A stretch of DNA of 64,000 nt from an uncultured Clostridia bacterium. GTDB taxonomy: Bacteria; Bacillota; Clostridia; Christensenellales; Aristaeellaceae. The notes beneath the pieces are model-generated. The model was not told the DNA's origin. It made no database searches and saw only the letters and a list, made by a program, of their open reading frames with translations. Below, one piece after another: positions 26,050 to 34,068 of this stretch. How positions within the stretch are numbered: position 1 is the first letter of the stretch; each line of letters begins with the position of its first letter. Made by a program: the position numbers and the translations under genes. Location of the stretch: positions 1 to 64,000 of the forward strand of contig CAKUCW010000006.1 of the NCBI GenBank assembly GCA_934643825.1, read 5' to 3'.

Positions 26050-26081
26050 CAGCTCTGCGTCAATCGCAGAGCTGTTTTTTT
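26050..26081 (+). terminator. Terminator of the toxin mRNA
   Basis: CAGCTCTGCG-TCAAT-CGCAGAGCTG, a perfect 10-bp stem, is followed by TTTTTTT. The loop and right arm also contain the -35 of the antisense promoter. Confidence 0.85.
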
Positions 26082-27021
26082 ACCCTTCCTGTCTCTGTCC
26101 CCGGTTGACGACCGCGATGCTCACGCAGATCATCACCAGCGCGGCGGCATAGCGCAGAAGCGGCGCTTCGCTTCCCCGATCCACCAGCGTCAGCGAGAGG
26201 AATACGCCGAAAATCGGCTGCAAGAACGTATAGACCGCCACACGAGAAACCGAATTGACCCGCAGCAGAACCGCCCAGATGGAATACGCAACCGCCGAAA
26301 GCATCGCCAGATAGAGCAGCACCGCATACGCAAGCATATTGGATGCATGCAGCCGCCCGCCGGCGAGCAAGCCGACGATCATCATCACTGCGCCGCCGAG
26401 CATAAACTGCCATCCGCTCATCACAACCGGGCTGTCGTATGCGCCGAACTTCTTAATCAGTCCCGTGCTGCATGCGCTGGCAAGCATGGAAATGATGACG
26501 AATCCCTCACCGATGAAGCTCACCCCGCCGGCGAATCCGTCTTTCGTCCAGTTGACGACCACAACGCCCGCCACGCCGATCAAACCGCCGATCCACTTGA
26601 GCGCATTCATCTTTTCCGATCGGAAGATGAAGCACGCGATCAGGATGGATATAAACGCCTGAAGTCCCTGAATGATGGCGCTCTTTGCGCTCACCGTATG
26701 CGCTACGCCGATATAGAAGAATACATACTGAATGATGGTCTGCGCCAAAGACAGCTTGACGGCATTGCCCCAGCTCGTCTTCTTGGGCAGCGCGATTTTC
26801 TTCTGCGCGATGCTCTCAAACAGAATGGTCAGCATGCCCGCCATGAAAAAGCGGCATCCGCCAAAGAGAATCTGCGTCGCGGTATCGCTTCCGCCGATTT
26901 CAAAATATCGATATCCCAGATTGATGAACGGGATGGCGCTTCCCCAAAGCAGGCAGCAAAGGCCCGCCAGCATCATGACCACCAGCGGTCGGGAAAGCGC
27001 GGAATTCGTTTGGGTTTGCAT
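26080..27021 (-). CDS. EamA-family (DMT) transporter
   Basis: A 313-residue membrane protein with ten predicted helices in two EamA halves (about 15-150 and 165-300). The first half has LLWGSAIPFINLGYRYF and the second ACSTGLIKKFGAYDSPVV. DMT proteins export metabolites or drugs; substrate unknown here. The ATG follows AAAGGAGAAATCTC. The stop codon touches the toxin terminator, so it ends against a convergent unit. Confidence 0.9.
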   Translation of the reverse strand: MQTQTNSALSRPLVVMMLAGLCCLLWGSAIPFINLGYRYFEIGGSDTATQILFGGCRFFMAGMLTILFESIAQKKIALPKKTSWGNAVKLSLAQTIIQYVFFYIGVAHTVSAKSAIIQGLQAFISILIACFIFRSEKMNALKWIGGLIGVAGVVVVNWTKDGFAGGVSFIGEGFVIISMLASACSTGLIKKFGAYDSPVVMSGWQFMLGGAVMMIVGLLAGGRLHASNMLAYAVLLYLAMLSAVAYSIWAVLLRVNSVSRVAVYTFLQPIFGVFLSLTLVDRGSEAPLLRYAAALVMICVSIAVVNRGQRQEG

Positions 27022-27182
27022 GAGATTTCTCCTTTGTGTTTCGTCTGCATTCGAATCGAATCTATTCAGTATACCACACCTTTCGTCCGTCTGCCGTCCC
27101 TTTACCGCAAATTCTCAAAACTGCACAAAAACAAGCCCGTTTTCATTCCAAACCGCGCCTCCATGTTGCCGCTCGTCAAGTG

Positions 27183-27271
27183 TTTAGATATTTTTCTAAA
27201 TACCTCTTGACATGACCGTTTGCTTCTGCTACAATGCGCTCACAAGGTATTTAGAGTTTTTTCTAAATACC
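27183..27271 (+). promoter_or_regulatory. sdpRI promoter with twin operators
   Basis: TTGACA (27,207-27,212), 17 bp, TACAAT (27,230-27,235). Operator 1 (TTTAGA...TCTAAA, 27,183-27,200) lies upstream of the -35 and operator 2 (GGTATTTAGA...TCTAAATACC, 27,246-27,271) just downstream of the start point. They share the same half-site, as expected for dimeric ArsR-type repressors. Confidence 0.85.
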
Positions 27272-27297
27272 CTGAGTTCAACGAAAGGAGGCTTCCC

Positions 27298-27579
27298 ATG
27301 AGCTTTGCCGAAACCTTCAAGGCGCTGTCCGATCCCGTGCGGCGCGAAATCCTGATGCTTCTGCGCAGCGGCCGCATGAGCGCGGGCGAAATCGCAGGGC
27401 ATTTCGATATGACCGGCGCAACCATCTCATATCATCTGAGCATCCTCAAAAAAGCCGATCTGATTTTTGAAACCCGCGAGAAAAACTTCATCTATTATGC
27501 GCTGAATACGTCCGTTGTTGAGGAAGTCATGCTCTGGCTGTCCCAGCTGAAAGGAGAAAACCATGAAAGCCATCAATAA
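27298..27579 (+). CDS. sdpR: ArsR-type autorepressor, SdpR-like
   Basis: A 93-residue winged-helix repressor (MSFAETFKALSDPVRREILM ... ITGHFDMTGATISYHLSILK-type recognition helix at about 45-62). It lacks the metal-binding Cys pairs of ArsR/SmtB sensors and resembles SdpR, which represses its own operon until SdpI sequesters it at the membrane. The start is the ATG with AAAGGAGGCTTCCC upstream, 26 bp after operator 2. It overlaps sdpI by 17 bp. Confidence 0.9.
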   Translation: MSFAETFKALSDPVRREILMLLRSGRMSAGEIAGHFDMTGATISYHLSILKKADLIFETREKNFIYYALNTSVVEEVMLWLSQLKGENHESHQ

Positions 27580-28204
27580 GCGCACCCTTGTCCTAACCTC
27601 TATCGTCATCCTTCTGCCGATGCTCTTCGGCTTGGCTCTTTGGAATAAGCTTCCGGAGGAAGTTCCCACGCACTTTGATTTCAGCGGCACGCCCAACGGC
27701 TATTCCGGACGCCTGTTCGCCGTCGTCGGTCTGCCGCTTTTCATCCTCGCCTGCCATCTTTTCAGCGCCGTTGTCACGCGTGCAGATCCCAAACGGCAGA
27801 ACATTTCCGAAAAGCTGATGAATATCGTCCTCTGGATCTGTCCGGTTGTCAGCCTGTATGCCAGTGCCATGGTCTATTCCTACGCGCTGGGCTATGCCAT
27901 CAACGCTGCCCGCGCCGGAACCTTCCTTGTAGGCATCCTGTTCGTTGTCATCGGCAACTATCTGCCCAAATGCCGCCAGAGCTATACCGTCGGCATCAAG
28001 CTCCCGTGGACGCTCGATGATGAGGATAACTGGTATCATACCCATCGTTTCGCGGGCTATGTCTGGATCGTTCTCGGTCTGGCGATTCTGGTGATCGGGC
28101 TGCTGGGCAGCTTCCCTTCCATTCTGCTCGCCGCGCCCATCGTCGCTGTCGTCCTGCCCGCTCTCTATTCCTTCGTCTACGCCAAACGGCACGGGAAAGC
28201 CTGA
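27563..28204 (+). CDS. sdpI: SdpI-like immunity/signal membrane protein
   Basis: A 213-residue protein with six predicted helices. The N-terminal part is DUF1648-like (LPEEVPTHFDFSGTPNGYSG) and the rest SdpI-like (GNYLPKCRQSYTVGIKLPWT, then HRFAGYVWIVLG). In Bacillus SdpI gives immunity to the SdpC killing factor and captures SdpR. No sdpABC genes are nearby, so this is an orphan pair that may protect against foreign toxins. The ATG follows AAGGAGAAAACC, within the end of sdpR. Confidence 0.92.
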   Translation: MKAINKRTLVLTSIVILLPMLFGLALWNKLPEEVPTHFDFSGTPNGYSGRLFAVVGLPLFILACHLFSAVVTRADPKRQNISEKLMNIVLWICPVVSLYASAMVYSYALGYAINAARAGTFLVGILFVVIGNYLPKCRQSYTVGIKLPWTLDDEDNWYHTHRFAGYVWIVLGLAILVIGLLGSFPSILLAAPIVAVVLPALYSFVYAKRHGKA

Positions 28205-28324
28205 CGCGCCCTCGTTCGCACGTCATCACGAGAATCATTACAAACGATATCAGCTTGTTGACACAAACAAGCTTGGCTTGAAGAACAAAATCAAGAAATT
28301 CAGCTATTCTCTCATTTGCGGAAA

Positions 28325-28361
28325 GGGCTATTCTCCCCCGAAGGGGGAGAATAGCTTTTTT
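28325..28361 (+). terminator. Terminator of sdpRI
   Basis: GGGCTATTCTCCCCC-GAA-GGGGGAGAATAGC is followed by TTTTTTA. It lies about 120 bp past sdpI; nothing else is seen between. Confidence 0.8.
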
Positions 28362-28408
28362 ATCTACAGTCTGCAATCATTACAAACGGTATATCTCCAT
28401 ATTCATTA

Positions 28409-28437
28409 TTGTGCTTCTTTTCTCCTCATGTTATAAT
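28409..28437 (+). promoter_or_regulatory. Promoter of the secreted hydrolase gene
   Basis: TTGTGC (28,409-28,414), 17 bp, TATAAT (28,432-28,437), 42 bp before the start codon. Confidence 0.7.
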
Positions 28438-28479
28438 ATTTCTGTGCAGATGCACAAATGTTACGAGGAGGTATCATTT

Positions 28480-29340
28480 ATGCGCAAACTCTTGGTTCTG
28501 TTCCTCTCCTTGGCGATGGTCATCGCCTGCTGCTCTCTGGCTTCCGCTGAAGCCTACACCGAACAGGATATCACCATCGACGCCGGCGATCATCGGATTC
28601 CCGCCACGCTGACCCTTCCCGAGGCTGTGGAAGGCAAGACGTATCCTGCCGTCATCATGCTGCATGGCAACGGTTCCACCCGTCATGAAGCCGGTAACGC
28701 TTATGACTTCACCGCGCCCGAGATGGCGAAGGCTGGCATCGCAACCATCCGTTTCGATTACATCGGCAACGGCGACAGCACCAGCGATTACATCGACTTC
28801 ACCTACGACAAGGGCGTCGAAGATGCTATGAAGTGCTACGATTACCTCGCTACCCTCGGCACCATCGACATGGATCATGTCGGCATCATGGGCTGGAGCC
28901 AGGGCGGCCGCCTCGCTCTGCTGACTGCCGGACGCAACGATGTCTTTACCTCCGTCTGCACCTGGGCTGGCGCATATGACCAGAAGGGCAGCGAGGAAGA
29001 GCAGTACGAAATCGCCAAGAAGAATGGCTACTATGAGGTCACCTACGATTGGCGTGATTCTCTGAAGCAGTCCCCGGCGTATTACGAGTGCGCCATGTCG
29101 ATTGACTACGCGAAGGAAGTCGCCAACATCAAGGCGCCCATCCTTGCCATCAACGGCAAAGAGGATACCGTGGTTCCCCCGGAAACCGCTCAGGAAATCG
29201 TAGATGCTTCTGCCAACCCTGATTCTCAGGTTCTCCTGCTGGATGGCGCGGATCACACCTTCTGCGTGTTCTCCGGCGATGACACCGTTCTCAGAACGCT
29301 CGTTCAGGACACGATTGATTGGTTCAATCGCACCCTGTAA
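28480..29340 (+). CDS. Secreted alpha/beta hydrolase
   Basis: A 286-residue serine hydrolase with a signal peptide (MRKLLVLFLSLAMVIACCSL, cleavage after ASA at residue 23). It shows the oxyanion motif MLHGNGS, the nucleophile elbow GWSQGG with Ser140, the acid Asp229 in GKEDTVVPP and His259 in DGADHTF, the complete triad of dienelactone-hydrolase/esterase-type enzymes. The start is the ATG after GAGGAGGTATCATTT. It has its own promoter and terminator. Natural substrate unknown; an extracellular ester is likely. Confidence 0.92.
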   Translation: MRKLLVLFLSLAMVIACCSLASAEAYTEQDITIDAGDHRIPATLTLPEAVEGKTYPAVIMLHGNGSTRHEAGNAYDFTAPEMAKAGIATIRFDYIGNGDSTSDYIDFTYDKGVEDAMKCYDYLATLGTIDMDHVGIMGWSQGGRLALLTAGRNDVFTSVCTWAGAYDQKGSEEEQYEIAKKNGYYEVTYDWRDSLKQSPAYYECAMSIDYAKEVANIKAPILAINGKEDTVVPPETAQEIVDASANPDSQVLLLDGADHTFCVFSGDDTVLRTLVQDTIDWFNRTL

Positions 29341-29353
29341 TCTGCGCTGACGC

Positions 29354-29391
29354 AAAAGCCCCGCTGCTCTTTAAAAGCAGCGGGGCTTTTT
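29354..29391 (+). terminator. Terminator of the hydrolase gene
   Basis: AAAAGCCCCGCTGCT...AGCAGCGGGGCTTTTT, a 15-bp stem with a T tract. Confidence 0.85.
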
Positions 29392-29552
29392 CAATCTGTT
29401 TTGACTTAAAACGCATCCGTCGTTCCCGATACCCGAGAAACGGGGCTATGCTGAGCGACAACTTTTACGCCATCCTCTCAAAATCCGGCAGCGTCCGCGT
29501 CCTGATTTTTCATGTTGACGCGCTTCGCGCCGGTTTCAAGTCAGCCGTTCCA

Positions 29553-30122
29553 TCAGTTCTCCAGGATTCTCGCCTTATTCAGCGGGAAGACCACGCAGCG
29601 CACATGTCCCTTGATCATTTTGCGCTCCAGCGCACCGACCAACTTGTTGCGGCTGTCCTTGGAGTTGTTGCGGTTGTCGCCCATCACGAAGTAGTGCCCT
29701 TCCGCAACGGTGAACGGGCCGAAGTCCGTTTCGTTCGGCGTCATTTCAAAGTTCTGCTCGATATGCTCGCCGTTTACATACAGTTCGCCGCCGTGCAGCT
29801 CGATGGTTTCTCCCGGCAGACCGATCACGCGCTTGACGCGATACATGCCGTCGTCCGTGTTCGGATAATCGCAGATGACGATATCGAATCTCTCCGGATC
29901 ACCGAGCAGATAGTCAAACTTCGTCGCGATCATGAACTCGTTGTTCTCCAGCGTGTTCAGCATCGACGAACCGTCCACTCTCACCGGTTCAAAGATGAAC
30001 GTACGCACGACGAACGCCAGCGCCGCCGCCACCACGAACACCATGATCCATTCAAAGATTTCTCTCTTCAAGCTCTTCTTTGGCTTCTCCTTTTTTTCTG
30101 CCGGCTGTTTTTCCTGCTCCAT
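29553..30122 (-). CDS. lepB: Signal peptidase I
   Basis: A 189-residue S26-family peptidase that removes type I signal peptides on the outer membrane face. A Lys-rich cytoplasmic tail (1-21), one membrane helix (about 22-43), then catalytic Ser53 in VDGSSMLNTL and Lys97 in MYRVKRVIGLPG, and box E GDNRNNSKDSR. The usual Pro after SM-x is Asn here, a mild deviation. The start is the ATG after GAGGGCATATCC. It matches the many non-lipidated exported proteins in this window. Confidence 0.95.
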   Translation of the reverse strand: MEQEKQPAEKKEKPKKSLKREIFEWIMVFVVAAALAFVVRTFIFEPVRVDGSSMLNTLENNEFMIATKFDYLLGDPERFDIVICDYPNTDDGMYRVKRVIGLPGETIELHGGELYVNGEHIEQNFEMTPNETDFGPFTVAEGHYFVMGDNRNNSKDSRNKLVGALERKMIKGHVRCVVFPLNKARILEN

Positions 30123-30165
30123 GGATATGCCCTCGTTTCTTTTCTGTTTTCTGCCTGTCCGCCGC

Positions 30166-30384
30166 TCAGTCCGTCTCGTTTGTTCCGCGAATCGGCTCTG
30201 TCGCGTGCGCAAGCACTTTTTTCATTCTCTTGGTGAAGTCCGCCCGATCCATCATCACAATCCGTCCGCATCCCATGCAGCGGATCTTGATGTCTGCGCC
30301 AACGCGGATGACCGTCCATTTGTCGCTGCCGCATGGATGCGTCTTGCGCATCTGCACCAGGTCGCCTAAAAGCAGCTCTTCCAT
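30166..30384 (-). CDS. DUF951-family small protein
   Basis: A 72-residue protein (MEELLLGDLVQMRKTHPCGS, then DIKIRCMGCGRIVMM) with a conserved Cys in HPCGS and a CxxC. This is the DUF951 pattern of Firmicutes, a small beta-barrel probably binding nucleic acid; function unknown. The start is the ATG after AAAGGAGGCGGCAGGT. It lies 43 bp upstream of lepB. Confidence 0.9.
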   Translation of the reverse strand: MEELLLGDLVQMRKTHPCGSDKWTVIRVGADIKIRCMGCGRIVMMDRADFTKRMKKVLAHATEPIRGTNETD

Positions 30385-30557
30385 ACCTGCCGCCTCCTTT
30401 TGTGCGTCGCTGTCCATTATAACAGGCATAGGCTCTGTTTTCAAGTCGGCGCTTGATTCTGCCGCAGGACTTGTCCGTCCCCGCCCTTCATTATAACCAT
30501 CCTCAGGCAAAGCGTCAATTCGATGCTGCCATTTATTCTCTGAGGTTTGCGGATGAT

Positions 30558-31244
30558 TTACTCCGGGTCAATGCGGTGGATCCGCTCCCGCAGCCGCATC
30601 ATCTTTTCGTCCGTCTGATGGATGATGTCCGCGCATTCCCTCAGCTCGCGCATGATGGCTTCGCTGTCCTCCACCTGCTTTTTATATTGCATGTCGTGGT
30701 CAAGCGTCGCCCAAAAGTCCATGGCAATCGTGCGGATCTGGATTTCGCATCGCACCGGGCGCACCTCGTCCGAAAAATACACCGGAATCTCCACAATCAG
30801 ATGATAGCTTCGGTATCCGTTGTCCTTCGGCGCCTTGATGTAGTCCTTGACCGTGATGATCTGCACATCCTTCTGCCGCGCCAGCATCCGTGCGATCTCG
30901 TAAATGTCGTCGATGTATGCGCACAGCACGCGAATGCCCGCGATGTCCGATAGATTCTGCGTCATGTTGTCTACCGTGACCTCAAGCCCCATTCGCTTGA
31001 GCTTTCGCGCAATGGAAGACGGCTTCTTGAGTCTGCTTTCGATAAACTCGATCGGGTTGCGCCGATAGCGCACCGTCATGTCCTTGGAAAGCACCTCCAG
31101 CTTGGTGCGCATCTCCAAAATGGCGCAGTGATAGCGCATCATCACTTCCTGATACAGCGCTTCCTGTGCAAAAACATGTTCGCTGTCGGATGGAATGATA
31201 TCCATATCAATTGCGGTCGGGCCGCGTAATTCATTGTTTCTCAT
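30558..31244 (-). CDS. relQ: RelQ-type small alarmone synthetase
   Basis: A 228-residue GTP pyrophosphokinase-domain protein without HD, TGS or ACT domains, as in RelQ/RelP. Synthetase motifs are SRLKKPSSIARKLKRMG, DIAGIRVLCAYIDDIY, NGYRSYHLIVEIPVYF and EIQIRTIAMDFWATLDHDMQ. It makes (p)ppGpp from ATP and GDP/GTP, adjusting growth and GTP levels. The C-terminal helix may assist tetramer formation. The start has only a weak GGGATC site. Single-gene unit beside the tRNA-Ser genes. Confidence 0.94.
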   Translation of the reverse strand: MRNNELRGPTAIDMDIIPSDSEHVFAQEALYQEVMMRYHCAILEMRTKLEVLSKDMTVRYRRNPIEFIESRLKKPSSIARKLKRMGLEVTVDNMTQNLSDIAGIRVLCAYIDDIYEIARMLARQKDVQIITVKDYIKAPKDNGYRSYHLIVEIPVYFSDEVRPVRCEIQIRTIAMDFWATLDHDMQYKKQVEDSEAIMRELRECADIIHQTDEKMMRLRERIHRIDPE

Positions 31245-31371
31245 GCTCTGATCCCAATCCCATAAGGCAATTGCGCCCAGTTTTTTATGTATATCATTGT
31301 ATCATATTTTATGCGGTCTGTCTATGCGCACTTTTTCCCCATTCGTTTTCCGATAAGTTTAAAAATAAGGG

Positions 31372-31401
31372 TTGACAAGTTCCCCTCTCCTGTCGTATAA
31401 T
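31372..31401 (+). promoter_or_regulatory. Promoter of the tRNA-Ser pair
   Basis: TTGACA (31,372-31,377), 18 bp, TATAAT (31,396-31,401), 23 bp before the first tRNA. Confidence 0.85.
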
Positions 31402-31424
31402 AGTTTCGCTGGTTCAAGCAGACT

Positions 31425-31513
31425 GGAGAGATGGCCGAGTGGTTTATGGCGCTGGTCTTGAAAACCAGTGATACCGTGAGGTACCGGGGGTTCGAATCCC
31501 TCTCTCTCCGCCA
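31425..31513 (+). tRNA. tRNA-Ser (anticodon TGA)
   Basis: Acceptor stem GGAGAGA/TCTCTCC, discriminator G and encoded CCA. The anticodon loop CTTGAAA between CTGGT and ACCAG reads TGA. There is a long variable arm and a GGTTCGAATCC T arm, typical of class II tRNA-Ser. Confidence 0.97.
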
Positions 31514-31546
31514 TTTTTTATGGCGAATTTCATAGCAATCGGTCAT

Positions 31547-31638
31547 GCAGAAGTACCCAAGAGGCCGAAGGGGCTCCCCTGCTAAGGGAGTAGGCTGCGG
31601 TAAGCGGCGCGAGGGTTCAAATCCCTCCTTCTGCGCCA
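31547..31638 (+). tRNA. tRNA-Ser (anticodon GCT)
   Basis: Acceptor stem GCAGAAG/CTTCTGC, discriminator G and encoded CCA. The loop CTGCTAA between CTCCC and GGGAG reads GCT. Long variable arm and GGTTCAAATCC T arm. It lies 33 bp after the first tRNA, so both are probably one transcript. I found no second copy of its 3' end that would mark an attachment site. Confidence 0.97.
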
Positions 31639-31855
31639 CAAAAGGACTGGAACTTTGTTTCAGTCCTTTCGTTTATTTATCCCGCATTTTTCCCTCACGG
31701 CATATCGCCATGTGTTCTCCCGGCAATGACAATAAGCGCCGTGTATGCTATACTGTATTTACAAAAGACAAGCCGAACGTTCTTTCCTTCCGCTCACGCC
31801 GTCCGTTTTTGCATCGTTTCCCATGTGTGAATCAAACCGTTAAGGAGTGAAATCC

Positions 31856-32497
31856 ATGAATCTGAAAGAGGCTTTTCGTTTTCAAAATAAACTGGGTGCG
31901 CTGATGGATGAAGCCCAGAGCATCCTCGGTCTGGACTCCAACATCACCAAAGTCGAAAACACGTTCCTTCGCAGGAAGGTATTCGAAGGCGCCGAGAATG
32001 AAACCGTTGTCGATACGCCGCCCACCGAGTTCGCCGACCGGATCACGGAGCTTGTCAGCTTCCTGGTGTATCTGATGGCTCAGCGCGAAGCGCTGTGCAA
32101 GGCGATCCACGCCGCAAAAAACAGCCTTCCGATCGATATGGACAGCGAAGTCGGTCTGAATGCCAAGCGTCAGGAAATCGCCCGGGTGCTCAAGCGCATG
32201 GCGGACGTCCGTAATTCCGAGGTTGTCATCAATGACGGCGGCACCGGCTATCGCTTTAATCAGGAGGGCAATCAGGTCACCTACCGCTGCGACGTGAAGC
32301 GCGTGACCACCATCAACTTCGACCGCAAAGCGGTGCGGAATGCCGCCGCCGAACTGACGCGGAAGGCGGATGCCGTTTCTTCCGAGCTGGATCGTTGTCT
32401 GGTCAACAGCACCGTCTCCTACGAAGCGCCCTTCGATGTGAACGACAGCTTCGCGGAAATCTTCACCACCTTTGCCGATTCCCTGCGCGAGGCTTGA
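31856..32497 (+). CDS. Conserved helical protein of unknown function
   Basis: A 213-residue soluble protein (MNLKEAFRFQNKLGALMDEA...), mostly helical, with heptad-like segments at about 1-25 and 165-185 and a central Gly-Asn strand region (NDGGTGYRFNQEGNQVTYRC). I do not recognise the family with confidence; the start and helical plan recall DIP1984-like proteins. The ATG follows AAGGAGTGAAATCC. Stand-alone gene between the tRNAs and the phage region. The next 560 bp (32,498-33,058) hold no gene I can support. Confidence 0.75.
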   Translation: MNLKEAFRFQNKLGALMDEAQSILGLDSNITKVENTFLRRKVFEGAENETVVDTPPTEFADRITELVSFLVYLMAQREALCKAIHAAKNSLPIDMDSEVGLNAKRQEIARVLKRMADVRNSEVVINDGGTGYRFNQEGNQVTYRCDVKRVTTINFDRKAVRNAAAELTRKADAVSSELDRCLVNSTVSYEAPFDVNDSFAEIFTTFADSLREA

Positions 32498-33012
32498 TCT
32501 CCGCATCGGCTGCATCGGCTGCTTTGGAAGCGGCAGGATAGGTGCATCATGGATATCGGTTCAGGTGCAGATGAACCATAACGCTGCACAGTTTAACCCC
32601 TTATGAAACCTGCGCTTGCAGGAGCAAAATTGTTCGCTCTGCAATCCATGTTTCCATCGCCGTCCTATGCTCTGTGACCTATCCGCTCTTCCGCTCTTTC
32701 CGGAAATCGAGCACACCACCAAAACGTCTCCATCCAAATCTATTGTGGCTCACCGCCACATCATAAACAAATTTGCCTTCGGGCAAACGGTCTGGTGTCG
32801 TCCGCCGCGGCGATCCTCTCCGGAGGAAGCCGCAGGCGCATCGCATCAGCAAAAATGGTTGAAGTGTTCTCCGATTCCTGCCGCGTCCCAAGCAGCCGAT
32901 CTTTTCCGCAAGCCTTCGCCTCGTCCTCGGCGATCCGCTTTTCCTCTTTCGACGCTTTTCCCGTCCCACCGTCTTCCCTTGTCAAATTTCCGCCGCCATG
33001 ATAAAATAAAAG

Positions 33013-33046
33013 AAGAGGAACGGCGGCGGTACTTTCCGTTCCCCTT
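33013..33046 (-). terminator. Terminator at the end of the phage lysis region
   Basis: On the minus strand GGAACGG...CCGTTCC (arms 33,036-33,042 and 33,017-33,023) is followed by TCTTCTTTTATTTTA. Confidence 0.6.
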
Positions 33047-33058
33047 TTGCGCTTGAGC

Positions 33059-33298
33059 TTACTTCGTGCTGGAAGTAGGCTCTTTTTCTTTGCCCTGCAT
33101 CCTCTCAATAAGAGCTATCGTCTTTTCAATGCTTTGGGTTTCTTGAGCGTATCCCTTGATGGCTTCGAGTACCGCCTGAAATTCTTTGTCCGTCATTCCC
33201 TCGTTAATCTCTTCGTTCAAGTTCTCCACCCCCTTCCCGTCAACGTTTTCCTTTCCAATGCTCTGCTTATAGCCTCTTTTCGGATTATCGTCAGGCAT
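33059..33298 (-). CDS. Small hypothetical protein downstream of the holin
   Basis: At most 79 residues (from MPDDNPKRGYKQ), with a helical, coiled-coil-like C-terminal part (MTDKEFQAVLEAIKGYAQET, then SIEKTIALIERMQGKE). The longer open frame to 33,499 only reads through family B repeats. A shorter start at the internal ATG (33,196) is possible. Last gene of the phage block; role unknown. Confidence 0.5.
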   Translation of the reverse strand: MPDDNPKRGYKQSIGKENVDGKGVENLNEEINEGMTDKEFQAVLEAIKGYAQETQSIEKTIALIERMQGKEKEPTSSTK

Positions 33299-33309
33299 TT
33301 TCCCAAAAA

Positions 33310-33600
33310 ACAGCGGGCTGATCCCGCCCTTTCTTCCGCCGCAGTCTGCAAAAACGCAAATCTCTTGCTCACGCAGGCTGTTCTCTTCGCTCTCCCCTGC
33401 GTTCAAAAATGAGCTGAGCCCGCCCTCTCTTCCGCCGTAGTCTGCAAAAGCACGAATCTCTTGCTCACGCGGGCGATTTTCTTCGATCTCCCCCCGCATT
33501 CAAAAGCGGGCTGATCCCGCCCTTTCTTCCGCCGCAGTCTGCAAAAACGCAAATCTCTTGCTCACGCGGGCGATTTTTCTTCATCTCCTATCACGCAAAT
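33310..33600 (+). repeat. Block of three family B repeats
   Basis: Units begin near 33,312, 33,413 and 33,504 with GCGGGCTGATCCCGCC or GAGCTGAGCCCGCC, followed by TTCCGCCGNAGTCTGCAAAA and ATCTCTTGCTCACGCGGGCGAT. Period about 95 bp. The block starts 3' of the holin gene. Confidence 0.75.
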
Positions 33601-33611
33601 CCTTGCACGCT

Positions 33612-34055
33612 TCACTCCGCCTTTTCGTCGTTCTGCTGCTTAATCTGCTCAAGTGCTTTCTTGATAAACTCAGGAAACGGCACGCCGATGATTGCCAGAT
33701 TCTCCGTGATGCTCAGTCCCTCGTTCGCGATGTAAAACATCGCCATCGCGTCGCGGAAAATCTGCGTCCCTTCTGGCATCACGCGGTCGAGCTGTGCCGC
33801 CATAAAGACCACCACCAGCATGACCGCCTTCTTGAGCAGCCCGTGCCAGCCCGTCTTGCTGTCCAGCTTTCCGCCGTCCGTCTTCGGGCTTTTGCCCATC
33901 ATCCCGCAAATGCACCCTGTCGCGTAGTCAATGCCCATCATGTAGCACAGCACGATCAGCAACGTGTCCCAACCTCCCATTGCACCCGCGATTGCTCCGC
34001 CCGCAAGTGCCGCCATCTTGAGTATTTTGTCCCAGATTCCCGACCAGTTGTTCAT
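33612..34055 (-). CDS. Phage holin (toxin secretion/phage lysis type)
   Basis: A 147-residue protein with two or three hydrophobic helices (MAALAGGAIAGAMGGWDTLL, then LLKKAVMLVVVFMAAQLDRV), the family motif IDYATGCICGMMGKSPKT and a polar C-terminus (EFIKKALEQIKQQNDEKAE). This is the Phage_holin_4 (Bhl/TcdE-like) pattern; it would permeabilise the membrane for the endolysin. The start is the second ATG of ATGACCATG, six bases from AGGAGG. It lies 13 bp downstream of the endolysin gene. Confidence 0.93.
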   Translation of the reverse strand: MNNWSGIWDKILKMAALAGGAIAGAMGGWDTLLIVLCYMMGIDYATGCICGMMGKSPKTDGGKLDSKTGWHGLLKKAVMLVVVFMAAQLDRVMPEGTQIFRDAMAMFYIANEGLSITENLAIIGVPFPEFIKKALEQIKQQNDEKAE

Positions 34056-34068
34056 GGTCATCCTCCTT

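Noticed and set aside
31547..31638. tRNA-Ser(GCT) as the attachment site of the phage block
   Set aside because: No duplicate of its 3' end was found near 56,000, no integrase is present, and a host gene lies between the tRNA and the phage genes.
33299..33499. N-terminal extension of the small gene at 33,059
   Set aside because: The extra codons are translated family B repeats repeated in frame, not protein-like sequence.
33310..33600. Regular repeats resembling a CRISPR array
   Set aside because: The units are about 95 bp with little unique spacer, the same family is dispersed as single copies elsewhere, and no cas gene is near.
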